A stretch of DNA of 64,000 bases from Actinomycetes bacterium (lineage in GTDB: Bacteria; Actinomycetota; Acidimicrobiia; Acidimicrobiales; RAAP-2). Positions within the stretch are counted from its first letter, which is position 1, and every line of letters begins with the position of its first letter. The notes beneath the pieces are model-generated. The model did not search any database, was not told the DNA's origin, and was given only the letters and a program-made list of their open reading frames with translations. The position numbers and the translations under genes were made by a program. This document shows positions 15,648-24,432 of the stretch, one piece after another. Where the stretch lies: positions 125,544 through 189,543 of the forward strand of contig JAJZDI010000004.1 of assembly GCA_021806045.1 (NCBI GenBank), written 5' to 3'.

Positions 15648-16394
15648 GTGGCCAAGACCGTGATGATCACCGGTGCGGGATCGGGGTTCGGTAAGGGAAC
15701 CAGCCTCGCGCTCGCCGAACGGGGCCACCGGGTCATCGCCACCACGGAGACCGAGGCCCAGGCGGAGGCACTGCGAGCGGAGGCACCCCAGCTCACGGTG
15801 GAGAAGCTCGACGTCACCTCCGCGGACGTGGCCAAGGTGACCAGCTGGGAGATCGACGTCCTCATCAACAACGCCGGTGCCGGGCAGACGGGGCCGCTGG
15901 CCGATGTCCCATTGGAGCGGGTGCGGCGCCTGTTCGACGTCAACGTCTTCGGGACCCTGGCCGTCACCCAGGCCGTCCTCCCGGGCATGGTCGAGCGGGG
16001 ATCGGGCCGGGTGATCATCCTGTCATCGATCGCCGGGTTCATCACCGGCCCCGGGTTCGGTCCCTATTCCATGACCAAGCACGCCCTCGAGGCGATGGGC
16101 AAGGCGTTGCGGTCCGAGCTGGCCGGCCAGGGGATCGACGTCACGCTCGTCAACCCGGGCCCGTACCTCACCGGGTTCAACGACCGCATGGCCGACTCCA
16201 TGTGGGAGTGGTTCGGCGAGGGATCGCTCAACGCGCCGTCCGCACCGCTCTTCCAGATGGTCCGCGACTTCGTCACCGGGGACCAGCGCGATCCGGCCGA
16301 GGTCGTCGACCGCCTTGTCGAGCTGACCGAGGCGGAGACGACCGACGAGCACAACTTCATCCCGCCGGAGCTCCGCGACCAGATCACCGTGTGA
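15648..16394 (+). CDS. Short-chain dehydrogenase/reductase
   Basis: A classical SDR of 248 residues. The cofactor motif is TGAGSGFGKG, the structural motif is NNAGAG, and the catalytic residues lie in ILSSIAG and YSMTKHALE (Tyr-x3-Lys). The C-terminal half has VNPGPYLTGF. The residue after the second beta strand is Thr (ATTE), which does not decide between NAD and NADP. The substrate is unknown. GTG start preceded by GAGGAGGAG. Confidence 0.9.
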   Translation: MAKTVMITGAGSGFGKGTSLALAERGHRVIATTETEAQAEALRAEAPQLTVEKLDVTSADVAKVTSWEIDVLINNAGAGQTGPLADVPLERVRRLFDVNVFGTLAVTQAVLPGMVERGSGRVIILSSIAGFITGPGFGPYSMTKHALEAMGKALRSELAGQGIDVTLVNPGPYLTGFNDRMADSMWEWFGEGSLNAPSAPLFQMVRDFVTGDQRDPAEVVDRLVELTEAETTDEHNFIPPELRDQITV

Positions 16395-16471
16395 TCCCGC
16401 CAGCCGGGCCGGTTCGGTACGGACCGTGCCCCGGACCCCGCTCCCCGGGCGGGGCGTAGACTCGGGGCACC

Positions 16472-17170
16472 GTGACCGTCTCCGACGACCACCAGTCAGC
16501 CCACGACCACACCATCACCGTCGGCATCGTCGACGACCACGCCCTCGTCCGTGCCGGACTGCGGGAGCTGGTCGAGTCCGAGCCCAGGTTGCGCGTGGTC
16601 GGCGAGGCGGACGACACCGAATCGGCGATCGACATGCTCGCCTCGCTCCGCCCCCACGTCGCACTGGTCGACCTCGAGCTCCCGGGGGGCGGCGGCATCG
16701 CCGTGCTCGAAGCGGCGGCGGCGCGGGTGCCCGAGACGCGCTGTCTCGTCGTGAGTGCCTACTCCGACTATGCCTACATCGCCGCCGCGCTCGATGCGTC
16801 GGCCGCCGGCTATCTCCTGAAGACGGCCAACCGGACCGAGCTGGCCGAGGCGATCGTGGCCGTGTCCAAGGGAACGACCGTCCTCGACCGAGAGGTCGCC
16901 CAACGGTTACAGCGCCGCTGGCGTGACGAGCGGGAACCCGAGGTGTCGCTCACTCCCCGTGAGGTCGAGGTGCTGTCGCTGATCGCCCGGGGCGCGGCGA
17001 ACAAGGAGATCGCCGCCGAGCTCGGCCTCGGGATCCGCACCGTCGAGGGCTACGTCAGCAACGTCCTGGCCAAGCTGGGGGCCAGCTCCCGGACCGAGGC
17101 GGCGCTCTGGGCCCATGAGCACCGCATCGTCGGCGGTGGGCCGGGACCGCTCTCCCCGAACCGGCCGTGA
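16472..17170 (+). CDS. NarL/FixJ-type response regulator (system 1)
   Basis: Receiver domain: acidic pair D21-D22, phospho-acceptor D67 in HVALVDLELPGG, and the conserved Lys in AGYLLKTANRTEL. C-terminal LuxR-type HTH: LTPREVEVLSLIARGAANKEIAAELGLGIRTVEGYVSNVLAKLG. The stop overlaps the start of the kinase gene (GTGA), so the pair is translationally coupled. It closely resembles the response regulator at 27.5-28.2 kb in the same genome. Being beside the cupredoxin/NrfD operon, it is a candidate regulator of it. Confidence 0.92.
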   Translation: MTVSDDHQSAHDHTITVGIVDDHALVRAGLRELVESEPRLRVVGEADDTESAIDMLASLRPHVALVDLELPGGGGIAVLEAAAARVPETRCLVVSAYSDYAYIAAALDASAAGYLLKTANRTELAEAIVAVSKGTTVLDREVAQRLQRRWRDEREPEVSLTPREVEVLSLIARGAANKEIAAELGLGIRTVEGYVSNVLAKLGASSRTEAALWAHEHRIVGGGPGPLSPNRP

Positions 17171-18924
17171 GCCCCGGCCGACCCCGCCCGACACCTTCCG
17201 ACAGCGGTTCGTCGCCGGCCACCCTCGACGGCGCCACGGTCGGCACCGATCCAACCGACCGGCCAACGGGCACCCCCGGGCCGGACCTGTTGGCCCCGGA
17301 TGGGGTCGAGCCTGCAGCCGGTACGGCTGCCCGGCCCTCCGCCAGTACGGCCGCCGGGCCCCCCGCCGGGTCGGCCCACCCGCGGGAGGTCGCCGGCCGG
17401 CGCGTCCCGTTGGTCAACCCCGACGGCACACCCGGCGACTCCGCAGGTTGGCGTTCGGCCATGGCCAACGTCCGCGTCAGCGACGTCTTCCGCCAGGCGC
17501 TCCGCCCGCCCATCGCCGACCCCGCCTTCTGGGTCGTGCAGGCGAGCGTCGTGGCACTCACCCTCGCCCACCTTGTCCTCGACCACTCGGGGCTGGTCAA
17601 CTCGTCGGCGCTGGCCAGCCTTCCCGTCGCCGCCCTCTTCATTCCCGTCGCGTACGCCGCCCTGCGCTTCGGTCTGCACGGTTCCGCTGCGACGGCCCTG
17701 TGGGCCACCATCCTCTGGGTCCCCGACCTGTCCGTCGCCCACCACCACGGCGACCCCGGCACCGACCTCGTGAGCCTCCTCCTCATCGACACGGTGGCCG
17801 TGATCGTGGGCCAGCGGATCGAGCGGGAGAACCTTGCCCGGACCGCGGCCATGGAGGCATCGTCCCGGCGCCGGGCCACCGAGGCCCGCTACCGGCAGCT
17901 CTTCGCCGCCACCCGGGCGCCCATCCTCCTCTTCGACATGTCCGGCAAGGTGCTCGACGCGAACCCGGCGGCGTGGTCGGTGTTCGGCAGCTCCGTTCTC
18001 GAGGGCACCATGGGCGAGCTCCTCGGCCTGTCGCCGGCCACCCTCGCGGGCGCAGCGAGCTCGGGCCGGGTCGACCTGGAAGTCGAGGGCCAACCCAGCG
18101 AATTCCGCTACCTGAGCAGCGTCTCGACGGGAGAGGGCGGCGCCCAGTTCCAGGTCCTCCTCCAGGACGTCACCGTCGAGCGGCGGGCGTGGCGCGATGT
18201 CCAGGCGTACGCTGCCGCGCTGCTCGGCGCCCAGGAGGAGGAGCGGTCCCGCCTGGCCCGTGAGCTGCACGACGATCCCCTCCAGAGCCTCGTGCACGTC
18301 GCCCGCCGGTTGGAGCTCCTGGGCATGCAGGCGGGGATCACCCCTGATGAGGCCACCCGCCTGGAAGAAGCTCACGTGGAGCTCCTCGACACCTCCCGCC
18401 GGCTGCGCGACATCGCCCAGGGCCTGCGACCACCGGCACTGGAGCGGTTGGGCCTCGCAGCTGCGCTCCAGGGCCTGGTGGCAGACGAGGAGGAAGATGT
18501 GCCAGGGAGCCCACGGCTCGACTTCGCCGTCCACGGGATCGAGCGCCGCCTGGTACCCGAGTGCGAGCTCGGCCTCTACCGCATCGCCCAGGAGGCGCTC
18601 CACAATGCGCTGGAGCACGCGGCGCCCACCCGGGTACAGGTCGTGCTCAGCTTCGACGAGTCGTTGGTCCACCTGACGGTGACCAACGACGGCACCGGGT
18701 TCGACCCCGAGGTCACCCCGGACGCGGATCAGCTCGGCGTGCGGGGCATGCGCGAACGCGCCGGCCTGCTCGGCGGCACCCTCGCCATCGACTCGTCCGC
18801 CGGAGGCCACACCCGCGTGACGGCCACCGTCCCCCTCCGGATGGCAGGCGACCCGGCGGCTGGCACCGAGCCCTGCGCACCGGTTGGTCCGTCGGATCTG
18901 GTCGGTCCGACGCCGCAGGCATGA
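17167..18924 (+). CDS. NarX-type sensor histidine kinase with PAS domain (system 1)
   Basis: 585 residues. A disordered Pro/Ala-rich leader of about 110 residues precedes four or so membrane segments (FWVVQASVVALTLAHLVL, VAALFIPVAYAALRFGL, TALWATILWVPDL, LLLIDTVAVIVG). A PAS-like domain follows (RYRQLFAATRAPILLFDMSG), then the HisKA_3 phospho-acceptor His368 in ELHDDPLQSL and the HATPase with LGLAAALQGL, EALHNALEHAAP, DGTGF and LGVRGMRERA. No extracytoplasmic sensor domain is present, so the signal is likely sensed in the membrane or by the PAS. Paralogous to the kinase at 26.2 kb. A start nearer MANVRVSDVF is possible. Confidence 0.9.
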   Translation: MSPGRPRPTPSDSGSSPATLDGATVGTDPTDRPTGTPGPDLLAPDGVEPAAGTAARPSASTAAGPPAGSAHPREVAGRRVPLVNPDGTPGDSAGWRSAMANVRVSDVFRQALRPPIADPAFWVVQASVVALTLAHLVLDHSGLVNSSALASLPVAALFIPVAYAALRFGLHGSAATALWATILWVPDLSVAHHHGDPGTDLVSLLLIDTVAVIVGQRIERENLARTAAMEASSRRRATEARYRQLFAATRAPILLFDMSGKVLDANPAAWSVFGSSVLEGTMGELLGLSPATLAGAASSGRVDLEVEGQPSEFRYLSSVSTGEGGAQFQVLLQDVTVERRAWRDVQAYAAALLGAQEEERSRLARELHDDPLQSLVHVARRLELLGMQAGITPDEATRLEEAHVELLDTSRRLRDIAQGLRPPALERLGLAAALQGLVADEEEDVPGSPRLDFAVHGIERRLVPECELGLYRIAQEALHNALEHAAPTRVQVVLSFDESLVHLTVTNDGTGFDPEVTPDADQLGVRGMRERAGLLGGTLAIDSSAGGHTRVTATVPLRMAGDPAAGTEPCAPVGPSDLVGPTPQA

Positions 18925-18950
18925 GCGTCGACGCGGGCTGACCCGGCCAG

Positions 18951-19079
18951 GCACCCGGCACCCGGCACCCGGCACCCGGCACCCGGCACCCGGCACCCGG
19001 CACCCGGCACCCGGCACCCGGCACCCGGCACCCGGCACCCGGCACCCGGCACCCGGCACCCGGCACCCGGCACCCGGCA
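18951..19079. repeat. Heptanucleotide tandem repeat, 18.4 copies
   Basis: The unit GCACCCG is repeated perfectly 18 times plus three bases, starting 27 nt after the kinase stop. Because 7 is not a multiple of 3, any reading frame cycles through a 7-residue peptide and is not a real gene. Perfect identity of all units implies recent slippage, so copy number should differ among strains. A shorter imperfect array with a CAGGACTCGGACC unit follows at about 19127-19170. Confidence 0.95.
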
Positions 19080-19166
19080 GGCCTGACTGACCTGATCGAC
19101 GTGGCCGAGACCGGGCCGGGAGGTTCAGGACTCGGACCTCAGGACTCGGACCTCAGGACTCGGACG

Positions 19167-20255
19167 TCAGGCCCCCGCAGGGGCACCGGGCCGACCACCG
19201 AAGGCGGCGCCCGAGTGGGCAGCCCGCTCGGCACGGCGGGCCCGGGCGACCGTCGGTCGGGGCACCCCCTGCCACAGCGTGAAGGCCAGCAGGACGAACA
19301 GCGGGCCGGCGTTCGGGTCGGTCCCGCTTCCGGTCAGGATCCCACCCAGGTCCTGCCCGACCACCCAGAACACGAGCGATACGACGATGCCGGCGCCAAG
19401 AGCGAAGTTGGGCTTGCGCCAGAGCACGCCCAGACCGATGGCAGCCTCGATCACGGCCAGGATCACCGCCGCACTCGTACCGTGCGTACCGATGAGGTTG
19501 GCCGCGCCGGTGGACAGGGACGCCAGCAGGTGGGGCTCGCCGGAACCGGCGCCGCTGATGGCGGAGCTGACGGCGGCGTTCGACCGGTTCGCCGGCAGCA
19601 GCTGGAGAACCGCGCTGCCGACCCACAGGACGGCCCACATGGCCCGCCCACCCCAGGCGCCAACGACGCTCTCGGCAGCCTCTGGTCCCGCCTGGGCACC
19701 GGTGGCGCCGTGTTCACGGGGCCAGACCAGGAGGGCCAGGAAGGCGTAGATGAGCACCGCGCCGGGTGCGCCGGTGATGAGGCTGGCGCTCCCACTGAAG
19801 ATGCCCCCGAACGCCTCGCCGAACCACCAGACGGAGATCGACCAGGCGATGGAGGCCGCCAGTGCCGGCTTGACGGCCCGGTTGGCCAGGAGGCACACGC
19901 CGATGGCCAACTGGGTGAGGGCGAAGAGCACGTTCCACTGGGCGATGTGCGGCGCCAGGTCGTGGGCGACGTGGGTCACGCTGTGGAGGACCCACCACGG
20001 CTGGCCCTGGCCGGTCCCCGCCAGGGTATCGGTGGCGAACGACTGGCGGAACATCGACGGTTGCAGCTGCAGGAGGCCGTCGACGAGCCAGATGGCGCCC
20101 AGCACGATCATGACCAGGCGCAGCGACGGCCGGAGGCGGAACCAGGCGATCTGTTTGGCACCGTTGGGCACCCGCCCGTCGCCGCCATCACGTCCGGTCC
20201 GTCCGACCGCTCCGCCCGTCCTCTGCGATCGGCCTCGATGGATCACCGTCGTCAT
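19167..20255 (-). CDS. Polytopic membrane protein at the end of the cupredoxin operon
   Basis: 362 residues with about eight hydrophobic segments, including LVMIVLGAIWLVDGLLQLQP, VLFALTQLAIGVCLLA, SIAWSISVWWFGEAFGGIF, AVLIYAFLALLVWP and LGAGIVVSLVFWVVGQDLGGIL. Two halves share a W-x-x-G-x-x-x-GG-I motif, suggesting internal duplication. Related unannotated membrane proteins occur in other Actinomycetota, and I know no function; a DoxX-like or copper-handling role is conjecture from context. The ATG (MTTVIHRGRSQ) follows a good AAAGGAAAGGAG. It is separated from the cupredoxin gene by a hairpin, so expression may be partly uncoupled. Confidence 0.75.
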   Translation of the reverse strand: MTTVIHRGRSQRTGGAVGRTGRDGGDGRVPNGAKQIAWFRLRPSLRLVMIVLGAIWLVDGLLQLQPSMFRQSFATDTLAGTGQGQPWWVLHSVTHVAHDLAPHIAQWNVLFALTQLAIGVCLLANRAVKPALAASIAWSISVWWFGEAFGGIFSGSASLITGAPGAVLIYAFLALLVWPREHGATGAQAGPEAAESVVGAWGGRAMWAVLWVGSAVLQLLPANRSNAAVSSAISGAGSGEPHLLASLSTGAANLIGTHGTSAAVILAVIEAAIGLGVLWRKPNFALGAGIVVSLVFWVVGQDLGGILTGSGTDPNAGPLFVLLAFTLWQGVPRPTVARARRAERAAHSGAAFGGRPGAPAGA

Positions 20256-20413
20256 CGCGGAGCTCCTTTCCTCTTTCCTCGTGCACTGCCTGTCCGGGAC
20301 GTCGCCCGCAGGTCCTTCGTTTCTGTAGTTCGTTGCTGCTGTCCGGTGTGGATGTCCGGTGTGGCCGGTCCGATGCACCGGCGACGGCCGTCTCGCCGCC
20401 GGCACACCGGGCC

Positions 20414-20437
20414 GTGTTCCCGAGGGAGGGGGAACGC
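20414..20437 (-). terminator. Hairpin after the third cupredoxin gene
   Basis: GTGTTCCC-GAGGGAGG-GGGAACGC forms an 8-bp stem with one G-T pair, 15 nt past the cupredoxin stop. Without a T-tract it may be an attenuator or an mRNA-stabilising end between this gene and the membrane-protein gene downstream. Confidence 0.4.
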
Positions 20438-20451
20438 TCGAGGGCCCGTTC

Positions 20452-21063
20452 TCAGGCGGTGACGGTCACCGAGCCCTTCATGTAACCGGTGTGGCTCATC
20501 ACCCAGTCGCCGCAGGGGACCGAGCAGTACCAGGAGAACGTGCCGGCCGCCGATGGCGTGAAGGTGAAGGTGGTGCTGGACCCGGGATTGACCGAGGCGT
20601 TCACGTTGATGTCCGGCGCCGTGAACGTGTGGGGCATGGCATCGTGGTTGACGATCGTCACCTTGACCGCCTGGCCCACCTTGACGGTGAAGAGCACCTG
20701 GGCGCCGACACCTCCCGAGCCCACGTAGGCCGGTTCGGAGCCCTCGGGCGTGTTGACGTCGTTGATCTGCAGCTTGATGTCCGCCGACGAGCCTCCCGAT
20801 CCGGCCGGCGCCTTGGGCTGTGTCACCATCCACGGTGCGTTGCCGGTCAGCTTGGCCACGTTCGGCTGAGCACTGGGCGTGCTGCTGCACGCAGCGAGCA
20901 GCACCGCCCCCGCCACCACCGCTGCCAGCACGGCACCGCCGTGCCGCAACGTCGACAGCGTCGATCGGACCTTTCCGGCCGCCAGCCCCACCCCAGGGCC
21001 GGCGGGCGCCCCCGCACCCGATCCGGAAGTCGACGTTCCTGCCTGCGCAGCTCCACTCCTCAT
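20452..21063 (-). CDS. Cupredoxin lipoprotein C
   Basis: A lipoprotein of 203 residues: signal VLAAVVAGAVLLAAC with lipobox Cys, a linker, then one cupredoxin domain. Candidate copper ligands are the His in HDAMPHTFTAPD and, near the C-terminus, WYCSVPCG followed by SHTGYMKG. The Cys-x3-Cys spacing recalls CuA sites of cytochrome oxidase subunit II, but the next CuA positions (His, Met) are Val and His here, so it is not a standard CuA. It probably carries electrons outside the membrane for the ActC-like complex encoded just upstream. The chosen ATG has the better ribosome site (AGGGAGAGG); an ATG 15 codons earlier is possible. Confidence 0.85.
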   Translation of the reverse strand: MRSGAAQAGTSTSGSGAGAPAGPGVGLAAGKVRSTLSTLRHGGAVLAAVVAGAVLLAACSSTPSAQPNVAKLTGNAPWMVTQPKAPAGSGGSSADIKLQINDVNTPEGSEPAYVGSGGVGAQVLFTVKVGQAVKVTIVNHDAMPHTFTAPDINVNASVNPGSSTTFTFTPSAAGTFSWYCSVPCGDWVMSHTGYMKGSVTVTA

Positions 21064-21122
21064 CGTCCAACCTCTCCCTTCGCGTCCGGTCGTCGATCGC
21101 TTCGTCATCGGTCCCCCGGCCC

Positions 21123-23330
21123 TCACTGCCGGCCCAGCTTCGGCATCCGGAGCACCACCAGGAACAGGCTCCCGAGAAGCAGGATCCAGACGATGGCCAC
21201 GATGGTGAGGAGGGTGGTCACCACCCAGTGGCCGGTGGTCGTCAGCGGGCGCTGGTACTCGTAGACGCTCTTCGGCAGCCCGGGCGGGTCGATGGTGACC
21301 TTGTAGGAGGCCGACGCGCTCCCGGCCACCGACCCGGCAGGGCCGGCCACCTGGGCGACGAACTGCTCCTCGCCCGTCCAGGTCGGCTCGTAGGTGAACT
21401 GGGCGACGCCCGAGGCGGTGGTCGTGGCCTGGCCGATCTGCATCTGCCCGCTCCCGTTGAACTGGTTGACCATCACGTAGAAGGTCACCGTCGTCCCGGA
21501 GGGAACGGGGGCGGATGGCGAACCGACGGTCGCCGTCAGGTCGAGGGCCGACTTCCCCGCCGCCGGCTGCGTGACGGCGAGCGTTACCGGGGTGGACGGC
21601 GCGACCTGGCTGGCTGCGGGCTGGGCCGTGGCCGGCTGGGCGGAAGCCGGCTGGGCCGGCGTGGCCGCACCCGCTGCCTTGGCACCGCCACCGATGAGGG
21701 CGACGAGCCCGAGGGCGACGGCAGCAACGACCACCGCGGTGGTGGCACCCCGCGGCCGACGCAGCCAGGTGAGCGGGCGCCGGCCGGCAGGTGCAGGGAC
21801 GCTCGCCGCCGCCATGGCCCCGACCGGCACCTTGGTCTCGGCACCCACGGTGCCCTCGGCGATGGCCTTCTCCGTCTCGGTGGAGACCTGCTCGAAGGAC
21901 CCGATCGGGCCCGCCTCCTCCATCTCGTCGATGGACATCACCGGGATGTAGCGGAAGAGGAGCATCAGCGACAGCGGGATGGCGGCCACGCCGGCCAGGG
22001 TGATCGTGATCGACACCCAGGTGAAGTGGTAGGAGCCCCACTGCCCTGCGACCAGTGGCTGGGTCACCGGGGGCAGCACGATGACGATCCGCTTGATCCA
22101 CAGCGAGATGACCACACCGACGCTCGCCACCGTCATGCCGGCCACGTTCCGCGTCCTGCGTACCGCCACCAGGACGATGGGCAGGATCTCGCCGAAGACC
22201 ACGTAGATCCAGAAGGCCGGTGCGTAGCGGCCGACCACCGTCTCGCGGATCCAACCGCTGGTGATGCCGGTGTAGCCCTCCGAGATCAGGTCGGCGAAGG
22301 TCAGGTAGGCGTACACCAGGCCGAGGGCGGCCATCAGGTACCCGAGGCGGACGAAGTGGCGCTTGGTGATGAAGCGCTGGAGGCGGTAGCCCCTGCGGAA
22401 GGCGGCGGCTGTCACGATCACCAGCGCCGTCCCCGAGTACAGGGCGGCCACCACGAAGTAGGGCGGGAACACCGTCTCCGCCCAGCCGGGCCGGCTGGTC
22501 ACCGCGAACGCCCACGACAGCACCGAGTGGACGGACACGGCCAGGGGCACGATGAGGAGGGCGACGATGGTGAGGGCACCGTGGAGAAGGCGCCGTTGCC
22601 TGTCGTTGCCAAGCCACCCGAAGGAGAGGAAGCGGTAGGCGGCCCGGCGGATCCCGCCCTCGGCCGAACCGAGCGTGCGCTGGACGATGGCCAGGTCGGG
22701 GATGAGGGGCAGGTAGAAGAAGATCATCGTGGCGACGGTGTAGGTGGCGATGGCCAGGAAGTCCCACACCAGCGGCGACGACATGTTCGGGTACGCAACG
22801 ATGTTGAGGAAGCGTTCGGGCCGGCCCAGGTGGGGGAAGATGAACGCCCCACCGATGAGCACGGTGACCAGTGCCATCCCCTCGGCCAGCCGGGTGAGGG
22901 GAGCCCGCCAGCTCTGGCCGGTCAGCCGAAGGATGGCCGAGATCACCGCGCCTCCGTAGCTGACGCCGATGAAGGTGATGACGTCGACGATGTAGACGGC
23001 CCAGAAGGCCTGGTCGTTGTAGCCGGCCGATCCCAGGCCGTGCTTCAACTGGTAGATCCAGGCACCGATCCCGGCCAGCACCACCAGCGCCAGAACGCCA
23101 GCACCTGCCTTCCACAGGGCGCCCGGCTTCTCCATCATCGGCCGCATGGCCGCACTCCGGACTGCCCGGGACCACTCCGGATTGGCCCCGTGGCCGCTGT
23201 GGCCCACCGAAGCCGCCCCGCTCTCCGTTCCTGTCTCGCTCACTGTCGCCTCCGCATTCCCACTCGTTCCCGTCCGCCCACTTGCCTGCGCGTCGTCCAT
23301 CGCCCGACCTGTTCCTGTCGTCTCAGTCAT
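21123..23330 (-). CDS. ActC-like NrfD quinol oxidoreductase membrane subunit with extra C-terminal exported domain
   Basis: 735 residues. Residues about 75-500 form a ten-span NrfD/PsrC-type core that resembles ActC of alternative complex III more than other NrfD proteins: FPHLGRPERFLNIVAYPN, SPLVWDFLAIATYT, YLPLIPDLA, SVHSVLSWAFAV and FPPYFVVAALYSG all align with ActC motifs as I remember them. After a cytoplasmic acidic segment, an additional membrane span (VVVAAVALGLVALIGGGA), an Ala/Pro-rich linker, a beta-sandwich domain of about 110 residues (LDLTATVGSPSAPVPSGTTV to SASYKVTIDPP) and a final membrane span follow. This extension is not part of known ActC. The gene starts 5 nt after the Fe-S gene. 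Confidence 0.85.
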   Translation of the reverse strand: MTETTGTGRAMDDAQASGRTGTSGNAEATVSETGTESGAASVGHSGHGANPEWSRAVRSAAMRPMMEKPGALWKAGAGVLALVVLAGIGAWIYQLKHGLGSAGYNDQAFWAVYIVDVITFIGVSYGGAVISAILRLTGQSWRAPLTRLAEGMALVTVLIGGAFIFPHLGRPERFLNIVAYPNMSSPLVWDFLAIATYTVATMIFFYLPLIPDLAIVQRTLGSAEGGIRRAAYRFLSFGWLGNDRQRRLLHGALTIVALLIVPLAVSVHSVLSWAFAVTSRPGWAETVFPPYFVVAALYSGTALVIVTAAAFRRGYRLQRFITKRHFVRLGYLMAALGLVYAYLTFADLISEGYTGITSGWIRETVVGRYAPAFWIYVVFGEILPIVLVAVRRTRNVAGMTVASVGVVISLWIKRIVIVLPPVTQPLVAGQWGSYHFTWVSITITLAGVAAIPLSLMLLFRYIPVMSIDEMEEAGPIGSFEQVSTETEKAIAEGTVGAETKVPVGAMAAASVPAPAGRRPLTWLRRPRGATTAVVVAAVALGLVALIGGGAKAAGAATPAQPASAQPATAQPAASQVAPSTPVTLAVTQPAAGKSALDLTATVGSPSAPVPSGTTVTFYVMVNQFNGSGQMQIGQATTTASGVAQFTYEPTWTGEEQFVAQVAGPAGSVAGSASASYKVTIDPPGLPKSVYEYQRPLTTTGHWVVTTLLTIVAIVWILLLGSLFLVVLRMPKLGRQ

Positions 23331-23335
23331 GGCGA

Positions 23336-24367
23336 TCAGCTCGCGGCACTCGAGGTGTCCTGGGACACGTCAGCGTCGAGGTCCTGGCCGTGGCCGAGGA
23401 TGTACCAGACCCTCGGATGCGTGTTCTGTTCCGGCTTGAAGGTGACTGCGTCGTTGTCGTTGAGGAACTTCGAGAGCTTCACGGTGTTGCCCATCGAGTT
23501 CACGGCGACGTCGGTGATGATGTCCGCGTTGTAGATGGCGCCCATCGGACAGCCGGCCGCACACTCGCTCATGAGGCCGTTGTTGAGGTTCCCCACGCAG
23601 AAGGTGCACTTGCCCACCGTCCCGAGGCGCTGGGGAACCGGGAACTGGGCGTCCTGCGGCATGCCCGTGTCGGGGTACTTGGTGCCCGAGTTCCAGTTGA
23701 AGTAGCGGGCCTGGTAGGGGCAGGCGGCCATGCACATACGGCAGCCGATGCACCGGGTCTCGTTGACCAGCACCACACCCTGGTCCTGCCGGTAGGTGGC
23801 GTGCACCGGGCACACGTGCAGGCACGGGGGGTTCTCGCACTGCATGCACGGCCGGGGGAAGGGGAACTCCTTGCCCGTGCTGCTGGTCATGGTGAACACG
23901 TCGATCCACGTCTGCTCCTGGGTCAACGAGTGCGCCTTCTGGCACGCCGCCGTGCACGACTTGCACCCGTTGCAGCTGCGCAGGTCGATCACCATGGCCC
24001 ACTGGTGGGTGGGGGGTGCCGACGGGTCGGCCATGGAGGCGGCGGCACCCCCGCTCACCGCACCGCCCTTGGTGGTGCCGTTGGCGGCGGCCGCTCCGGC
24101 TGCGTACTCCCGGTAGGTGAGGAGCTCGACCCCGGCACCCACCGCCGCGGCTGCGCCGGCGCCGATGCCGAGCAGCCGCAGGAACGACCGGCGCGACACC
24201 GACGGGTCCTCGGCGTCGTCGCCGGCATCGGGTACAAGGCACGTCCCCGACGAGCAGGACGAGCCCGACGAGCAGGACCCTCCGGGGTGTGCGTCGAGCA
24301 CCGAGAGCGGAGTGCTCCCCTCGCTCCCGTCGGGCTCGTTCAGATGTGGATCGATCAACCAGCTCAC
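23336..24367 (-). CDS. TAT-exported ferredoxin subunit with four [4Fe-4S] motifs (ActB/PsrB-type)
   Basis: 343 residues. A twin-arginine motif SRRSFLRLLG sits at residue 58, after an unusual Cys-rich leader (CSSGSSCSSGTC). The mature part has four cluster motifs: CNGCKSCTAAC, CMQCENPPCLHVCP, CIGCRMCMAACP and CTFC with CAAGCP. It is the electron-transfer partner expected for an NrfD-type membrane subunit, as in PsrABC, NrfCD or the Fe-S half of ActB. No molybdopterin domain is fused or encoded nearby. GTG start with GAGGGAGAA upstream. The domain order and the immediate NrfD neighbour make the assignment firm; the electron source or sink is not known. Confidence 0.9.
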   Translation of the reverse strand: MSWLIDPHLNEPDGSEGSTPLSVLDAHPGGSCSSGSSCSSGTCLVPDAGDDAEDPSVSRRSFLRLLGIGAGAAAAVGAGVELLTYREYAAGAAAANGTTKGGAVSGGAAASMADPSAPPTHQWAMVIDLRSCNGCKSCTAACQKAHSLTQEQTWIDVFTMTSSTGKEFPFPRPCMQCENPPCLHVCPVHATYRQDQGVVLVNETRCIGCRMCMAACPYQARYFNWNSGTKYPDTGMPQDAQFPVPQRLGTVGKCTFCVGNLNNGLMSECAAGCPMGAIYNADIITDVAVNSMGNTVKLSKFLNDNDAVTFKPEQNTHPRVWYILGHGQDLDADVSQDTSSAAS

Positions 24368-24432
24368 AGCAGTTCTCCCTCGTGTCTCACTCCATGACGG
24401 ACGGCGGCCGGGGCCGGTGGCCCCCGACCCGA

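Noticed and set aside
18713..19090. Open frames on both strands encoding PGAGCRV- or TRHPAPG-type repeat peptides
   Set aside because: They are translations of the 7-bp tandem repeat and have no start signal or conservation; not collagen-like genes.
18951..19170. Possible CRISPR array
   Set aside because: The repeat is only 7 bp with no spacers and no cas genes are nearby.
20452..21063. Cytochrome c oxidase subunit II with CuA
   Set aside because: Lacks the His and Met of CuA at the required spacing and there is no subunit I gene in the neighbourhood.
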